Assembly (NCBI GenBank): GCA_050084985.1
Contig: JBITNC010000001.1
Coordinates: 79,484,001-79,548,000, forward strand
Length of the DNA: 64,000 nt
Reading direction: 5' to 3'
Origin: Nageia nagi
Taxonomy: Eukaryota > Pinophyta
In this document: piece after piece, positions 1 to 11,571 of the stretch
How the letters are laid out: every line of letters starts with the position of its first letter
Position numbering within the stretch: position 1 is the first letter of the stretch
Translations under genes and position numbers: made by a program
The notes under the pieces: model-generated
The model's database searches: none
Seen by the model: only the letters and a program-made list of their open reading frames with translations
What the model was told of the DNA's origin: nothing

Positions 1-1379
1 AGATATCACTCTTGAAGGTATTAAAAATCGTAACCGTTGTTTTGCTAAAATTGATTGCAAGTTACAGAGTTTAGAAAAGTGAACAAGAAAATCTGACCAT
101 CAATGTAAGGCCCTTGTGTTGAGTCTCTTCCAATACGAAACTTTACCCATGATGACCCAGGGTTGAGTCTCTTCCAATATATTGCTCAGTAAATACCTTA
201 GTGGAACCCAAAATCTTGGGGTTCTCCCCTGCTAAGTGATCAAAAGACAAACTGTTTACCCTTACCTAAAAATATAAAACATGATGTAATAGGCAGTCAT
301 AATCAACAGTAGTGCACATGAGATTAAAATCTTCAAGCTTGTCAATGTAAATCCCAAGAAGGATGGAGGACAGAAGGCATCATTGTACTCCAGTAGTATG
401 CCTGATCTCGTTAGAAAGCCTGAAGATGTCCAAAAATGACCAACAACTTTAAAGTCTAATAATTACAATGATGAGGAGCCTCAAAATGCCAACATCCTAA
501 GCACAAAAGCAGGTGTCTAAGAGCCTCAAAATGCCAACATAAAAGGCGCAAAAGCAGGTGTCTTGGTATTGTATCAAAGACCTTTGTAATGTCCATGCTA
601 CAACAAAGGAATTTCAAACATCACTGGCAAGCCTCCCCAATAATAGTCCAAAAAGTAAAAATGTAGAAACTAGTCTAGTAATCATGCTTGCCTCTTCACT
701 CTAAGGCTACCCTATTACAGCTTCACAAAGAGCTTAATTCAAGGACTGTGGGATAAAAGAAGAATGCCACAAGCTATAATATTGTGTCTCCGCTGAAATC
801 CACAAACTATGAAAGAGTGCATTTATCACAAGAATCACCAAAGTTAAGTGCTGTCCATCATTTGCAACTGGCATATTAATGACAATACCTTAATAAAACT
901 ACATTTGATCTGTAAGAGGATGGAATGCATTTATCTTGTATATAGCTTGTCTTGCACAACTCAATACAAGAATCCTTAACGAGAGGCATAACCTATAATG
1001 ATAGATAGGGGTGGGTGGTGACATTGTAATGTTGTCATTGAGTGGAGTGTTTAACAAAAAAAACAAAGGCATTTGAAATTGACATATGATATATTAAGTA
1101 ATCCATTGATAATATAAAATGAAATAATTGTATCAAGCATTATAAGACAAAATATTTGTATGTCTTCACTCACATATAAATCTCAAGGCACTCGGTTATA
1201 AGTTACTTATAAATTATAATATTAAATTTGTAAAGAATCCACTATATAGTGTTTCTATGTTTAAGAGAATGGGTAAGTTTTACTTTATATATTTAAATTT
1301 ACTTATAATATTGAATTCTTTAGAAAAAGTGGGATAAACGAGGTATGTAGGCAATGATCTGAGGATGCGGCCCTTTGGT
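1..1379. other. No gene recognised; short direct repeats
   Basis: AT-rich sequence without a convincing reading frame. A 46-bp direct repeat lies at about 475-566 (units begin GAGCCTCAAAATGCC), and a short phrase GTTGAGTCTCTTCCAATA occurs twice near 118 and 163. If NUP88 is intact, this stretch is deep in its second intron. Confidence 0.5.
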
Positions 1380-2480
1380 GCTTTTAAGGCAACAGAGAAA
1401 ACCTTGAAAATCCCTCTTTTGAATCCACCAATGCAAAGGAGGCATTATCTCATTGAATCTGGGGCATTTGTTAGATGATTTAATGGGCCTGGAAGATAGC
1501 AAAAGATTTGTTTTGGGCAGAAGGTTCTTTCTTGTCCTTTTCTCTACAATGTAGAACAAGGGACAAAGCTCTATTAGAGACGCCTTAGCTTTTTAAGGAG
1601 GATATTTGTTATCATTAAGAATGGTACCAAGGCTTTTCTTGCCTGAGAGAGATTTCAAAATATTTTTTGGTATTGGTTCCAATTGGTTGGCCTCGCTTGT
1701 GATTTTTGGGATCCTAAAACTCTATCAGAGATGAGTAATGTTGTAGATGAGGCAGTTAGGGTTCAAAAGGCAGCACCCAATCTCTTTTCTTGTATTTGTT
1801 TCAGAATGAATTTGGATGTGACCATGCCAAAATTGTTGTATGTGGTTTTCAATGGCAAAACTTGAAAACAGGAAGTGGAATATGAGAATCTACCCTTTTG
1901 TGTAGATTCTCCCAAGCAAAAGGGCATATGAAATGTGATTGTAATAGATGGTTTTGATATATTGAAAAACAAAAACTGCCAGATAAAGCCAAAAACAGTA
2001 ACGCCCCACCTGTTCAACATCAAGATTCTTGAGTCAAAGATTTGAACAAAGGAAAGGACACCGCTGAAATGCAAGAGCTGGTCAATAAAACGGAAAATGC
2101 ATCTAGCAGTGAATCCACAAATGTGTCCCTTAAGAGTTGGATTATACCAAGAAGGAGGGCATTTCACTTAATAGTTTGTTGTTTCTAGTTTTTGATAGGG
2201 GTATGACTAATTTCCCCCATTTGACTATTATTGGGGTGTGATCAATCTCTGATGACTAACACACTCCAAGTTCAAAACATAGAACAAGTTTTTCCAACTA
2301 GAGAATGGGCATGTAATCCTTGATCAGGAGTCTCTTGCCTCTGCCTCAAGTGCTTCAGTGGTGGAAAAGGTATTTATCATTGGTAGCATACATATTACTC
2401 CACACAAAAACAAACTATAGAATTGCTGTATCATCTATTCAATACTTTCAATGTAATAAAGGAATCTCTAACATTAGAAG
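1380..2480 (+). pseudogene. LINE ORF1-like relic (DUF4283 / zinc-knuckle type)
   Basis: Broken plus-strand reading frame. The stretch at 1683-1865 reads GLACDFWDPKTLSEMSNVV followed by MNLDVTMPKLLYVVFN. About 20 residues on comes VEYENLPFCVDS. This order (a W/FWD..TL..I.N motif, a nucleic-acid-binding-like strand, then VEYE.LP.C before a cysteine knuckle) is that of the DUF4283 proteins encoded as ORF1 by plant L1-type LINEs. Several stops and frameshifts are present and the knuckle cysteines are mostly lost. No reverse transcriptase was seen nearby. The C-terminal part may resume at 3517-3960 after an insertion. Assignment is by remembered motif pattern only; an unrelated DUF4283 gene relic is the alternative. 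Confidence 0.35.
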
Positions 2481-2487
2481 CATTGTT

Positions 2488-3509
2488 GTAAATAGCAGAA
2501 TCGGATCGGAATCATTTTGTTGATTTCAGAATTGGAATTGGGAATCGCCAAAAATTGGAAAACAAATATCCAAAAACAGAAAAAAATGAAAAAATATGCA
2601 ATTTTTCATGAAAATTTAAGTTTTCTCATGCATATTACTGATTACTTATCTTTTAAACTTGTTCTAAGTTCTAACACACTTACTCAACATTCAAAAATAT
2701 ACAAATAAGAAATTAAGAAGAAGAAAGGACATACCTCATATAATGAATTAATCAAAATATGTGCAGTAGAAAGTACTAAGTAAATTGGAATTCAAAATGA
2801 ACTCTTGTCTCATGAGCAATCACAAAATACACATTGGTTACCTATACACATTAATGGATTTTTTTCCTCCCAAAAGCATGATGCCCAATAGAGACACTTT
2901 CATAAAGATTGTTTATGATAGCATTTTATATTCAGCCAAAAAGTGAGGTGCTGGAACTGAAATTAGAAATCAAGTCTAAATCAGAATATCAAAATGAGTC
3001 ATAATCAATTATCACAAGACTGTAGACATAAACATCACATAATGTCATTAAGTCTGAATCGGTATAGTAAATAATGATAGATGTGAAATCTCAAATCAGA
3101 TATACTGAAGTCTGAAATCAAAGTAGTAAAATTGTAAAACTAAATAATACTAAGTAAATACATAGACTAGACTTTGACATGAATATGTCAAATCAAAATG
3201 CAAAAGTGAGTATAAAATGAAGTGTATTTGTCTTTATATGCATATATAGTCACTTTTGTTAGGAAGTGAAGTCGATATCCAGATCTTCAATGTTATTTTG
3301 CATGGTGGTAGCCTCCTGCCAAAAAAATTCCCATCCATACAACTATTTTTTCAGATTTTAAATTAAAAAAATTCAAAATTCTAACCGATTTCGACATCCA
3401 AAATCGGGAATCAAAATCAGAATCACTCAAAATCGACCGATTTCCGATCTAGATCGTAGCATATTTTTGAGATTGGTTTCAGATTCGCCGATTTTTGATC
3501 GATTTATAA
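2488..3509. mobile_element. Possible TIR DNA transposon (non-autonomous), about 1.0 kb
   Basis: The 7-bp word CATTGTT occurs at 2481-2487 and 3510-3516, directly flanking this interval, as a target-site duplication would. The ends are imperfect inverted repeats: the left end reads GTAAATAGCAGAATCGG, and the reverse complement of the right end begins TTATAAATCGATCAAAAATCGG. Both subterminal regions are rich in AATCGG/GAATC words. No transposase frame is present. The flanking sequence looks like a continuous LINE-like relic. The short TSD and weak TIRs leave real doubt. Confidence 0.35.
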
Positions 3510-3516
3510 CATTGTT

Positions 3517-3889
3517 CCAAGATAGGTTTTTAAAGAAGACAATATGCTTCAAACGAACTCTATCCCTTCAAAGTTGCTTATTCCCACCTTTGCCCCATCA
3601 AAAGATTAATTGGATTTGCCAAATCCAATCGATCTATTTTGAGATAAGTGGACAGGCTCATAGATCCTGCAGGAAGGAAAAAGAAATTTCTGCTTTACAA
3701 TCTTTATCGAAGGAGGAAGAGGAAAGAGGTCTAGAAGTAGACTCTCTAGATTCAACAAAGATGTCAATTATCCCATATTTTGCAATTAGTATTGCCATGG
3801 TGGAGAAGCTCTAGATCCTAAAATTGCCACTTCATCTAAGAAATCTTCTCAACCTTTAAAAGAAGGAAAGAAAGCAAGCCCTAGTTTAT
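3517..3889 (+). pseudogene. Possible C-terminal remainder of the LINE-ORF1-like relic
   Basis: Continues the plus-strand relic after the interval 2488-3509. A basic/acidic low-complexity stretch (around 3675-3740, rich in Lys, Glu and Arg) resembles the charged tail of LINE ORF1 proteins. There are stops in every frame. Support is weak and rests mainly on position. Confidence 0.2.
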
Positions 3890-4142
3890 TACTGCCATGC
3901 CAGATATAACTCCAAAATCAAAAAACATTGTACTTGGTAGGAGAATTGCCTTAATACAAAAGAAGAATAACTATTCACATTCACCTTCTTAGGTGACCCT
4001 TGAGATACAAAGTACCTCTTCATATTCTCCTAGATATGACACTTAGAATTCTACCACACACTTTGCTACGAATTTACTAATAATAGTAAATAATACTACT
4101 AAGTTACAAATACCATAATCCCTAAGGATTCAGTGTCTAACA
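3890..4142 (-). repeat. 3' LTR of the copia element (minus strand)
   Basis: On the minus strand the LTR would start at 4142 with TGTTAGACACTGAATCC, directly after a polypurine tract (TTAAGGGGGGATT, plus positions 4143-4155). This is the usual copia arrangement. The outer end is a guess, because the opposite LTR of this copy was not found for comparison. Confidence 0.4.
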
Positions 4143-5690
4143 ATCCCCCCTTAATTTGAAGGGATATTTGTAAGTCCAAGCACCTTCCTAAACTTCTCAA
4201 ACTTTTCTCTTCCAAGCCCTTGGTGAAGATGTTTGCAGTTTGTTCATTTGTGGAACAATGTTTCAATTGAATTATCATAGCCTCTACATGATGTCAAATC
4301 AAGTTATACTTCGTGTTGATGTGCTTTGTTCGATCATGAAATTTAGGGTTCTTGGCCAATTGAATTACAGAAATATTATCAATTAGAAGTGGACTTGGAT
4401 ACATTTGTTTTTCCTGCAAATCTTCAAGTATCTTCCTGAGCCACACAATCTCCTTTGTTGCCTCTACAATAGCCACATACTCGGCCTCTGTAATGGAATA
4501 TGTCGAAACAGATTGCTTTCGTGATCTCCAAGAGATAGTTGTTGATCCAAGACTCATGACATATCCTGAAGTCGAAACTCTATTTTCTTTGTCACCGTCA
4601 AAGTTTGAATTTGTATATCTAATCAATTTGAAGTCCCCCACCTTGGAATATTTGAACCCTAATTCTTGTTTCCTTTCAAATATCTTAGAACTCTTTTCCC
4701 TACATTCCAATGCCCATCACACAATTTTTAGATAAACCGAGAGAGAATTCCAACCACAAATGAAATATTTGGTCTAGTTGTGGTTAGACAAATGAGACTT
4801 CCTACAGGTTGTCTATACTTTGTTGCAACCTCAAATGAATTCCCTTCAATAGATTTCAACTTCAAATTTTGTTACATTGGAGTGAAAAGAGGATTACAGT
4901 CTATCATGCCAAATCTATTCAACAACTCTCCAATGTACTTTCTTTAGGAAATGAAAATGTACCTTGAGTTTTGTGTCACTTCAACGCCCAAGTAGTAATG
5001 TAGATGTCTCATATCTATCATTTCAAAGCCTCTCTTCAAATCTTGTTTCACGAATGCAATGTAACTTTCATTGTTCCCTGTTATCAAAAGATCATCTACA
5101 TACACCACAAGATATACAATAGTTTTGCCAACTTATCTGACAAAAAAAGTTGCATCATCAAGATTAAAGTGTTTAAAGTTAATCTTCAAAAGATGCTCAG
5201 TAAGCTTTTCGTATCAAGCGCGAGGAGCTTGTTTTAGGCCATACAAAGACTTGATGAGCTTGCAAACTTTATGTTCTTGACCCTTCACATGAAATCCGTA
5301 GTCTTTAATCACATACTTTCTGATGAACTTTCCATCCATATTGAGCTGGCATTGTAAACAAAAAACAAAATAGTAGCCTATTTAGTTGTAGAACCAAAGG
5401 TCTCATCATAATAAATACCTTCTTTCTGTGCAAAACCCTTAGCCACAAGCCTCATTTTGTGTTTCTCAAGTGAGCCGTCTAATCTGTATTTGTTTTTGTA
5501 GACCCACTTGCATCCAATAGGTTTGGTTCCATATGGAGGATCCACCAACTTCCGAGTCCCATTCTGATGAGAGCATCATACTCCTTCATAGCATCTTTCC
5601 AGACATCATGAGAAAAAGCTTCTTTAAAGGAAGTCTTCTCACAATCAACAGAGAAATTCAATTCACAATTAAATGAACATTCCATATCAT
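4143..5690 (-). pseudogene. copia reverse transcriptase and RNase H region
   Basis: Minus-strand remnant of a Ty1-copia pol gene. The RNase H end (4294-4710) carries VSTSGYVMSLGSTTISWRSR, then YSITEAEYVAI and WLRKIL, then the copia C-terminal RTKHINTKY. The RT active-site block is visible at about 5085-5105 as VVYVDDLL. The RT start (5479-5685) has the copia pattern EAFSHDVWKDAMKEYDALI. The frame is broken by many stops and shifts, so it cannot make a working enzyme. It lies downstream of the integrase region in the expected copia order gag-PR-INT-RT-RH. Confidence 0.8.
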
Positions 5691-6848
5691 CAACATTATC
5701 ACTTGAATCTGAATCCTCTACTGCTCCATCTTCTAGTCTTTCTCTATAGGAACTCCTAGTTCCTGTCTTTCCAACTTCATCAAGATGAACACTTTGAAGT
5801 GTTTTGGAAAGCCACTTAGGAATCTTCTGCGATGTTTTTGGTTGCTCAACAAGCTAAGGAGGTTCTTCATTACCATCATGACTCAATACCAATCGCATCA
5901 ATCACATCATCCAAAGGATTTGTTGGAACTAACGAAGATGAAAAAGATTGTTGTTGTGGAAAAGGTGCCTATGCTGCAGGAACAATTTCTTAAGGATCTG
6001 GCACAAGTGGTGTAGATTCCAAAGATTGATCCAATATAGGGATCCCTCCCTCAAGATTTGGAATCTCATAATCTGCTTCCAAGAAGTGTTTTCCATAGGT
6101 ATGCCTATCAAGGTGATCAAGTTGTCGCTCAATAATCATGTCACTCTTAGAACATTCAAGAAAAATGACGTCCCTTGCAAAGAGGAACTTCTTGTTTACC
6201 TCATCTTAAAGCTTATAGCCCTTGGTAGTATCTAAGTACCCTAAGAAAATACATTTCCAACTCCTAACACCAAATTTGCATCACCCCAAAACATCATTTT
6301 CACATTCTTGAAAAACAACATTGCCCGTGTCATATTCAACAAGGTTCTATTCATCCTCTCAGCTACACCATTTTGTTGTGAATTGCAGGGAACAATTGTT
6401 TGATGCTTGATTCCATGCTAATTAAGATAGTTCTTGAACTCATCTAATGTGTATTCACCCCCATTATCATAACGAAGAGTGCCACTATGAGTGTGCTTAT
6501 TTCTCAATCATCACATGAAATTGCTTAAACTTTTCATAACATTCAGACTTGTTCTTCAACAAATAAACCCAGCACATCCTAGTATAATCATTTATGAGAG
6601 TCATGATGTATTTGTTTCCAGCAACAGAAGGGATAGGCAATGGTCCATACAAATCAATGTATGAGTTCTAGTTTTCTACATACTTTAAATTTTCAATAAA
6701 GAAAAGGTTGTTTGTTGTGCTTTCCTAAGACATATGCTTCACAAGGTTCTATGTTCCTAGGAATAGTAGGCAATCACCAAAAACCTCTCTTTTCAACAAA
6801 CGAAGATCATCAAAATTGAGATGCCCAAATCTTGCATGCCACAAGAGA
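5691..6848 (-). pseudogene. copia integrase region
   Basis: Minus-strand integrase remnant. Catalytic-core landmarks remain: INDYTR (first Asp, near 6590), YDNGGEY (second Asp, near 6455) and QQNGVAER (Glu, near 6365-6380). The INT C-terminal part trails into 5900-6240. Stops and frameshifts are frequent. INT lying before RT on the minus strand is diagnostic of copia rather than gypsy. Confidence 0.7.
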
Positions 6849-7375
6849 CTATATAAGAGTACATTTTTCTTGATGAGTGAGGTAGGCAAAATTCTTAAAT
6901 CTAGCAGAACTCCCATACAACTTCAACAGCTTCTCATCCTCCTTGCCAATCATCACCACTTTGTTGTCAAAAGACCTCCTTATCTCCACTTTACCATTGA
7001 ACATATGCATTGAGTATCCTTGTTGACAAATGAGTACAAGAGATAACAGGTTCCTTCGCAATTTAGGAAGGTAGAGCACATCTCGAAGAAGCATATCTGG
7101 AAGGTTTGGCAGTTTAAATCTCACAGTACCAATACCTGAAGGTTTGATACTGGATCTATCAGCAAAGTATATTGCACCATCAGTGTTGGTATTCATCTCC
7201 TCAAATAAATCTCATCGAAATGACATGTGACATGTCATACCAGTATCAAGCAACCATGCAACCTCCCAAGATGCAAATGAAGTATTACATAAATTTTCAA
7301 TTGGAGTGTTACAATGAGTTGTAACATAATGAGCGAAATCAAGATTCTTGCTCTTTTCTTGCTACTGTTTTTCAT
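6849..7375 (-). pseudogene. copia GAG-pre-integrase / protease region
   Basis: An open stretch of 115 codons (6849-7196) has the GAG-pre-integrase pattern: ADRSSIKPSGIGTVRFKLPN, then LRDVLYLPKLRRNLLSL and GKVEI. The segment just upstream in the element (about 7200-7300) corresponds to the protease, with a D-T-G-like block (minus strand of GACATGTCATACCAGTATC). The upstream neighbour is the zinc-knuckle gag region. Confidence 0.7.
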
Positions 7376-7965
7376 TCATTTCTTTGATTTTCTCCTATGG
7401 AGTGCAATAGGTATTAGCTTCATGCCCTCATCTGTCGCATCTTGTACAATGAAGATTGTTTCTGTCATCATGATCACCTTGATTAGATCTACCTCTACAA
7501 TTCCTCCTACCATGACCACGGTTGCTACTTTCACATCATGAAGAAGCATATGGAACATTCTTCACCTTTAGAGCAATGCACAATGTATCTGAAGTAGGAT
7601 CACTAGATTTCTTGCCAAATGCCTTCTCACGTTCCGCAATCTTGTCCACCAAAGCATCAAATGTGAGAGACTTTAGGTTACCACTAGCTTGCAAGGATTC
7701 AAAATAATTCGAATATGTCAGGTACAATGCCTTAATCAAAGCTGTGATAGCAATGTCAATGTTCACACCAATAGAGTCAATGTCATGCATTATTGCTCAA
7801 GGCTAAAAAATTTCAATTGCAGTTGGATGAATTCTGATTCGGAATGGGAATCAAACAAGTATTTGAGTTTCTTCAATGCATTCCAAGCATCATCAATCGA
7901 GCTAATGTGGCAGTTAACCTCCTCAATTCGGATAGAATATAATGGTCCTATGGACCCACATTGTA
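7376..7965 (-). pseudogene. copia gag region (5'-truncated)
   Basis: Minus-strand gag remnant of the UBN2/copia type. It reads NALKKLKYLFDSHSESEFIQ, then LIKALYLTYSNYFESLQ, then FDALVDKIAEREKAFGKK, followed by a Gly/Arg-rich tail toward the knuckle (7376-7558). The N-terminal part and the 5' LTR are missing. Sequence above about 7965 no longer looks like gag, so the element is truncated at its 5' end. Confidence 0.65.
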
Positions 7966-8243
7966 AGCCCCAAAGTGAGACATCTTCCTCCCAAGCTTAT
8001 GATGAATTATTTATTGTTAATTTGATGTACTTGGGGATAGAGTTCGCCACAAGTTTTGGAGAATTAATTATATTTGTTCATTGGATAGAGCATCTCGTGG
8101 GAAATGTTTTGACAGGTTACACGACATGGTTTCATCAAGAAATGAAAGAGTTATGGCCTCTTGAAGTTTGCCAATTGGACCAGTCTTCCATATCGCGGCC
8201 ACTCACAGAAATTCAAAAACATCTCCATATTGACCCCTTGGAG
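7966..8243. other. Junction between the copia relic and the LTR nest
   Basis: No feature could be assigned. A plus-strand open frame of 193 codons covering 7689-8270 runs antisense to copia gag and shows no recognisable domain. Confidence 0.4.
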
Positions 8244-10049
8244 TGTGACGTCCCCCTCCTTGCAATATGAGTTAGTTATGAATTGTATTTACGTGTGAGC
8301 TTGGTAATTAATAGTAGATTAAGTACATTTTATCAGAGTAACAACGGACGCCACTTGTATGACTTGTAATATACGATTCCAAGGCAATTAATAATTGTAA
8401 ATGCAATATTAGTCTCCAATAATGAGGTATTGCATATCTAGCCATTGGATCTTGTAATTATTGGCATACCTAGGCAATATTGGATTAGAGAGGCATATGC
8501 ATGATTCCTAAATGCATTGGGGAGCACATCCAACCCACGTCTAGCATTTGCGAGCCTCTAGGAGGCTAACGTTGGATTTGGACGATGAGTGGTGACTCCT
8601 AGGTGAGATCCAGATCCAAGGATGAGTTATATAAGGCGTTGGATCCTCATTGCAGAGACAAACTATATTTCATATTCAAACCCCCTCTTACTATTCAAGA
8701 CTTGGCGGCGTTAAGCACCCTTGGGCAAAGCGCACAAAGAGAGAGTCCACAAGGCTTGGAACATCTTCTAACTAGTAGTTGACGTGAATGTTCGTGCTAT
8801 GAGGTTGCCCTACCCTGAGGCGTCCACAAGGGGTTTGCACCTTTGAATCCATACGATGGCATTCTGGAATCACATCCATTCTCTTCGCCAAGAGCTAGCC
8901 TGTGAGGGATCCCTTCAATGTGGCATCCACAGATCCGGTAGTGTGTGATTGTTCTACAGCAATTTCGACAGCAGGACCTATCTCTGCATAGTTGTATGCC
9001 CTAGTTGGCTCCTTGGAGGCCCACGTTGAGCCCTCTTGGGCCTGGTTTGTATTGTCTCAATATTTGATGTGTCTAACTTGCTCATGCTTCCAGATATGCA
9101 ACGTTGAGCAATTTAGTGTAATTATGCTTGTATAAGTGAATCGTTGGCTGTAATATCCCCAAAAATAATCAACGCAGAAATTAGCCAAAACAATATCCAA
9201 TTAGCCCTTAAGTATGCCACGTTTGAACTAGGGCATTAAATACATGCAAAAACAAACCAAGAATATCACTCAGATGCCCAACGTCAAGCACCAAGGCTCA
9301 AATACTATGCCAAATACATCCAGATATGCCAACATTGCATTACACAAGCATAAACATACAAAATATCTCAACATGGGGAATATAGAAGCATGAACATCAC
9401 ACAATGAGACTATTATTGAGATCCAAAGGTGCCCACGGCTATATTAATGATGAAAGCAATGAATGAAACAATACCAGGCCCAAAGAGCTCAACATTAGCC
9501 TCCAAGGAGCCAACTAGGGCACATGCAATGCTGAGATAGATGCTGAAACTAGGCTAGAACAACCACGTCCTACCGAGTGTTGTGGATGCCTCACCGAAGA
9601 ACTCCCTCACAAACTAGCTCCTGACAAAGAGAACGGATGTGATTTCGAAATGCCATTGGATGGATTTAAAGATGAATACTGCTTGTGGATGCCTCAAAGT
9701 AGGGCAGCCTCACTCGCAAAAAAACACCTCAACCGTGTAAGATAGAAGGTGTTGTTGTGCCCTACACAACTCGCCCCAAAATCTCACGATTTTGGGGACC
9801 CACCGCAACTCATGTCCGTGCAACACCATGGTTTGTCTTGTGTCTTCCTAACTCCATCTAACTGGGAACCACATTTATCATCCTATCACCTAAGTGTGCT
9901 AAATCGCTCGGTCTTAGTCATGTTAGAATGAAAGCCAAAATTCTCCAAAAAATGTCTAAGTCTGGAAATTCAAGTCGAGTCTAGGTGAACTAGGAAAACC
10001 CATGTCGAGTCGAAAAAGAGTCAAGTGAGTCTAGGCCACTCCTAGGCCT

Positions 10050-11205
10050 AGGGCATTTCTCAAAAAGACAATCTTGTCATTGTGGGATGTACGCTCAGAC
10101 CAAGGAGTCGTCCAAGTCAGAATCTGAATCTGGAAAGGCAAATTGGGCCACTTCCAAGCCCAACACATGCCTAAAAAAGATAAAGTTTTATCTTTCTGGG
10201 ACATGCGCTCGGCTCTGGGAGACACTTGGATCGGAACGAAAGATGGAGAAGGCAAGTTGGAGGCACTTCAAGTCTGGCACATGCAGTCTTGTCTTTTTGG
10301 GAGCATGTGTACAAGCTGGAAGGCCACAAGTCGAGTTCGAAGATGAGAAAGTGGAGTCCAAGTACCCAAGAGGCAAGTGCATGCCTCCAAAAGACAAAAT
10401 CTTATCTTTTGGGTGCATGCGCTCATGACAAAGAAGCATCTAGTCCGATCTCGTGAGGAAATTTAGCTTAAGGCATGGACTCCTAAAACCAACATCTAGC
10501 TCAAGCATGACCTAAGGAGTTAGGAGCACTGTTTCAAAAGACAAAATCTTGACTTTCTATAGCATGCTCCTAACCCAAGGAGACGCCAATCCAAGAAAAT
10601 GTGAAAATTTGGCTAAGTCCCACTTGCTGAAGCCTCGAAACAAGACAAACTAGGTAAGAGCAACCCAACGTATGCCTCAAAAAGACAAATCTTATCTTTC
10701 TAGGATATGCGCTCAAGCTGGCACGACTAGAGATTGGGAGCACCGTTTCAAAAGATAAAATCTTGTCTTTCTATAGCATGCTCCTAAGGCAAGGAGATGC
10801 CCAGTTTGATCCGATGGTGAAAATTGGCTATGGCATGAAAACTTTGAAGCTAGTATCTGACTCAAGCATGACTGGAAGGTTGGATGCACCGGTTCAAAAG
10901 ACAAAATCTTGTCTTTTTGAAACATGCGCTCCAACTGGTTCAACTGGCAAGTTGAGCACAACATTTGAAAAGACAAATATTGTTTTTTTTGAAACATGCG
11001 CTTGGCCTAGGAGGAGTCTTGGATGCGCCCGATGATGAAATTTGACAAGTTTGGGTCCTTGAAAAGACAAACTCAGGTGACGCAAGGTCAAAGCAAACGA
11101 GTTGAAGACCCAAGATGACAAGAGTGCAAAAGACATGAAGCTCCAAGTCGGGCGCACGATTTAAAAAGACAAAATCTTATCTTTTCTAGGCATGCGCCAT
11201 CCCCA
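10050..11205 (+). repeat. Array of about ten hairpin-forming repeats
   Basis: A word of the form TCAAAAGACAA-AATC-TTGTCTTTTTGA, followed by CATGCGCTC or CATGCTCCT, recurs near 10058, 10171, 10290, 10383, 10530, 10676, 10746, 10894, 10963 and 11163 at irregular spacing of about 70-150 bp. The copy at 10894-10920 has nearly perfect 11-nt arms around a 4-nt loop. Spacer sequences are diverged and partly related to each other. Confidence 0.75.
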
Positions 11206-11558
11206 GGAACACACTCTCACCCCCACGTCCAGTTTCCGAACAAGGACCTAGAGATGATGCGCAGTTTGGAGATAATAGCCAAGTTCTTGGACAAGGACAT
11301 AAAAGACAGAGTTGCGGCCATGGGGCCATGATCATTTTAGCTATTTTTAGTTTATTTTATTTTTCACAAAAAAATCTTATTTTTTGTAAGACTTATTATT
11401 ATTTTATTCTCAAATTTGTGACGGATGAGGATTTGCTCCCACAAGTTTGGAAGGGATCTTGTAATGCCATGTGGCACATTATTATTAGACTACATTTATT
11501 TTTCTTGTAACACGTAATTAGGGTTAGGGAAACACTCTTGATTGCTCGAAAAACTATT

Positions 11559-11571
11559 TATACCCCTTGGA
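11559..11571 (+). promoter_or_regulatory. TATA-like box of the solo LTR
   Basis: CTATTTATACCCC lies after AT-rich U3 sequence and before a GC-richer stretch, the usual place for the LTR transcription start. Inference from motif and position only. Confidence 0.35.

Noticed and set aside
7689-8270. A 193-codon plus-strand open frame
   Set aside because: It runs antisense to copia gag and into LTR sequence, and has no recognisable domain; the copia frame on the other strand explains its openness.
10050-11205. Regularly spaced palindromic repeats resembling a CRISPR array
   Set aside because: The spacing is irregular, the spacers are related to each other, the repeats are diverged, and the context is a plant LTR.
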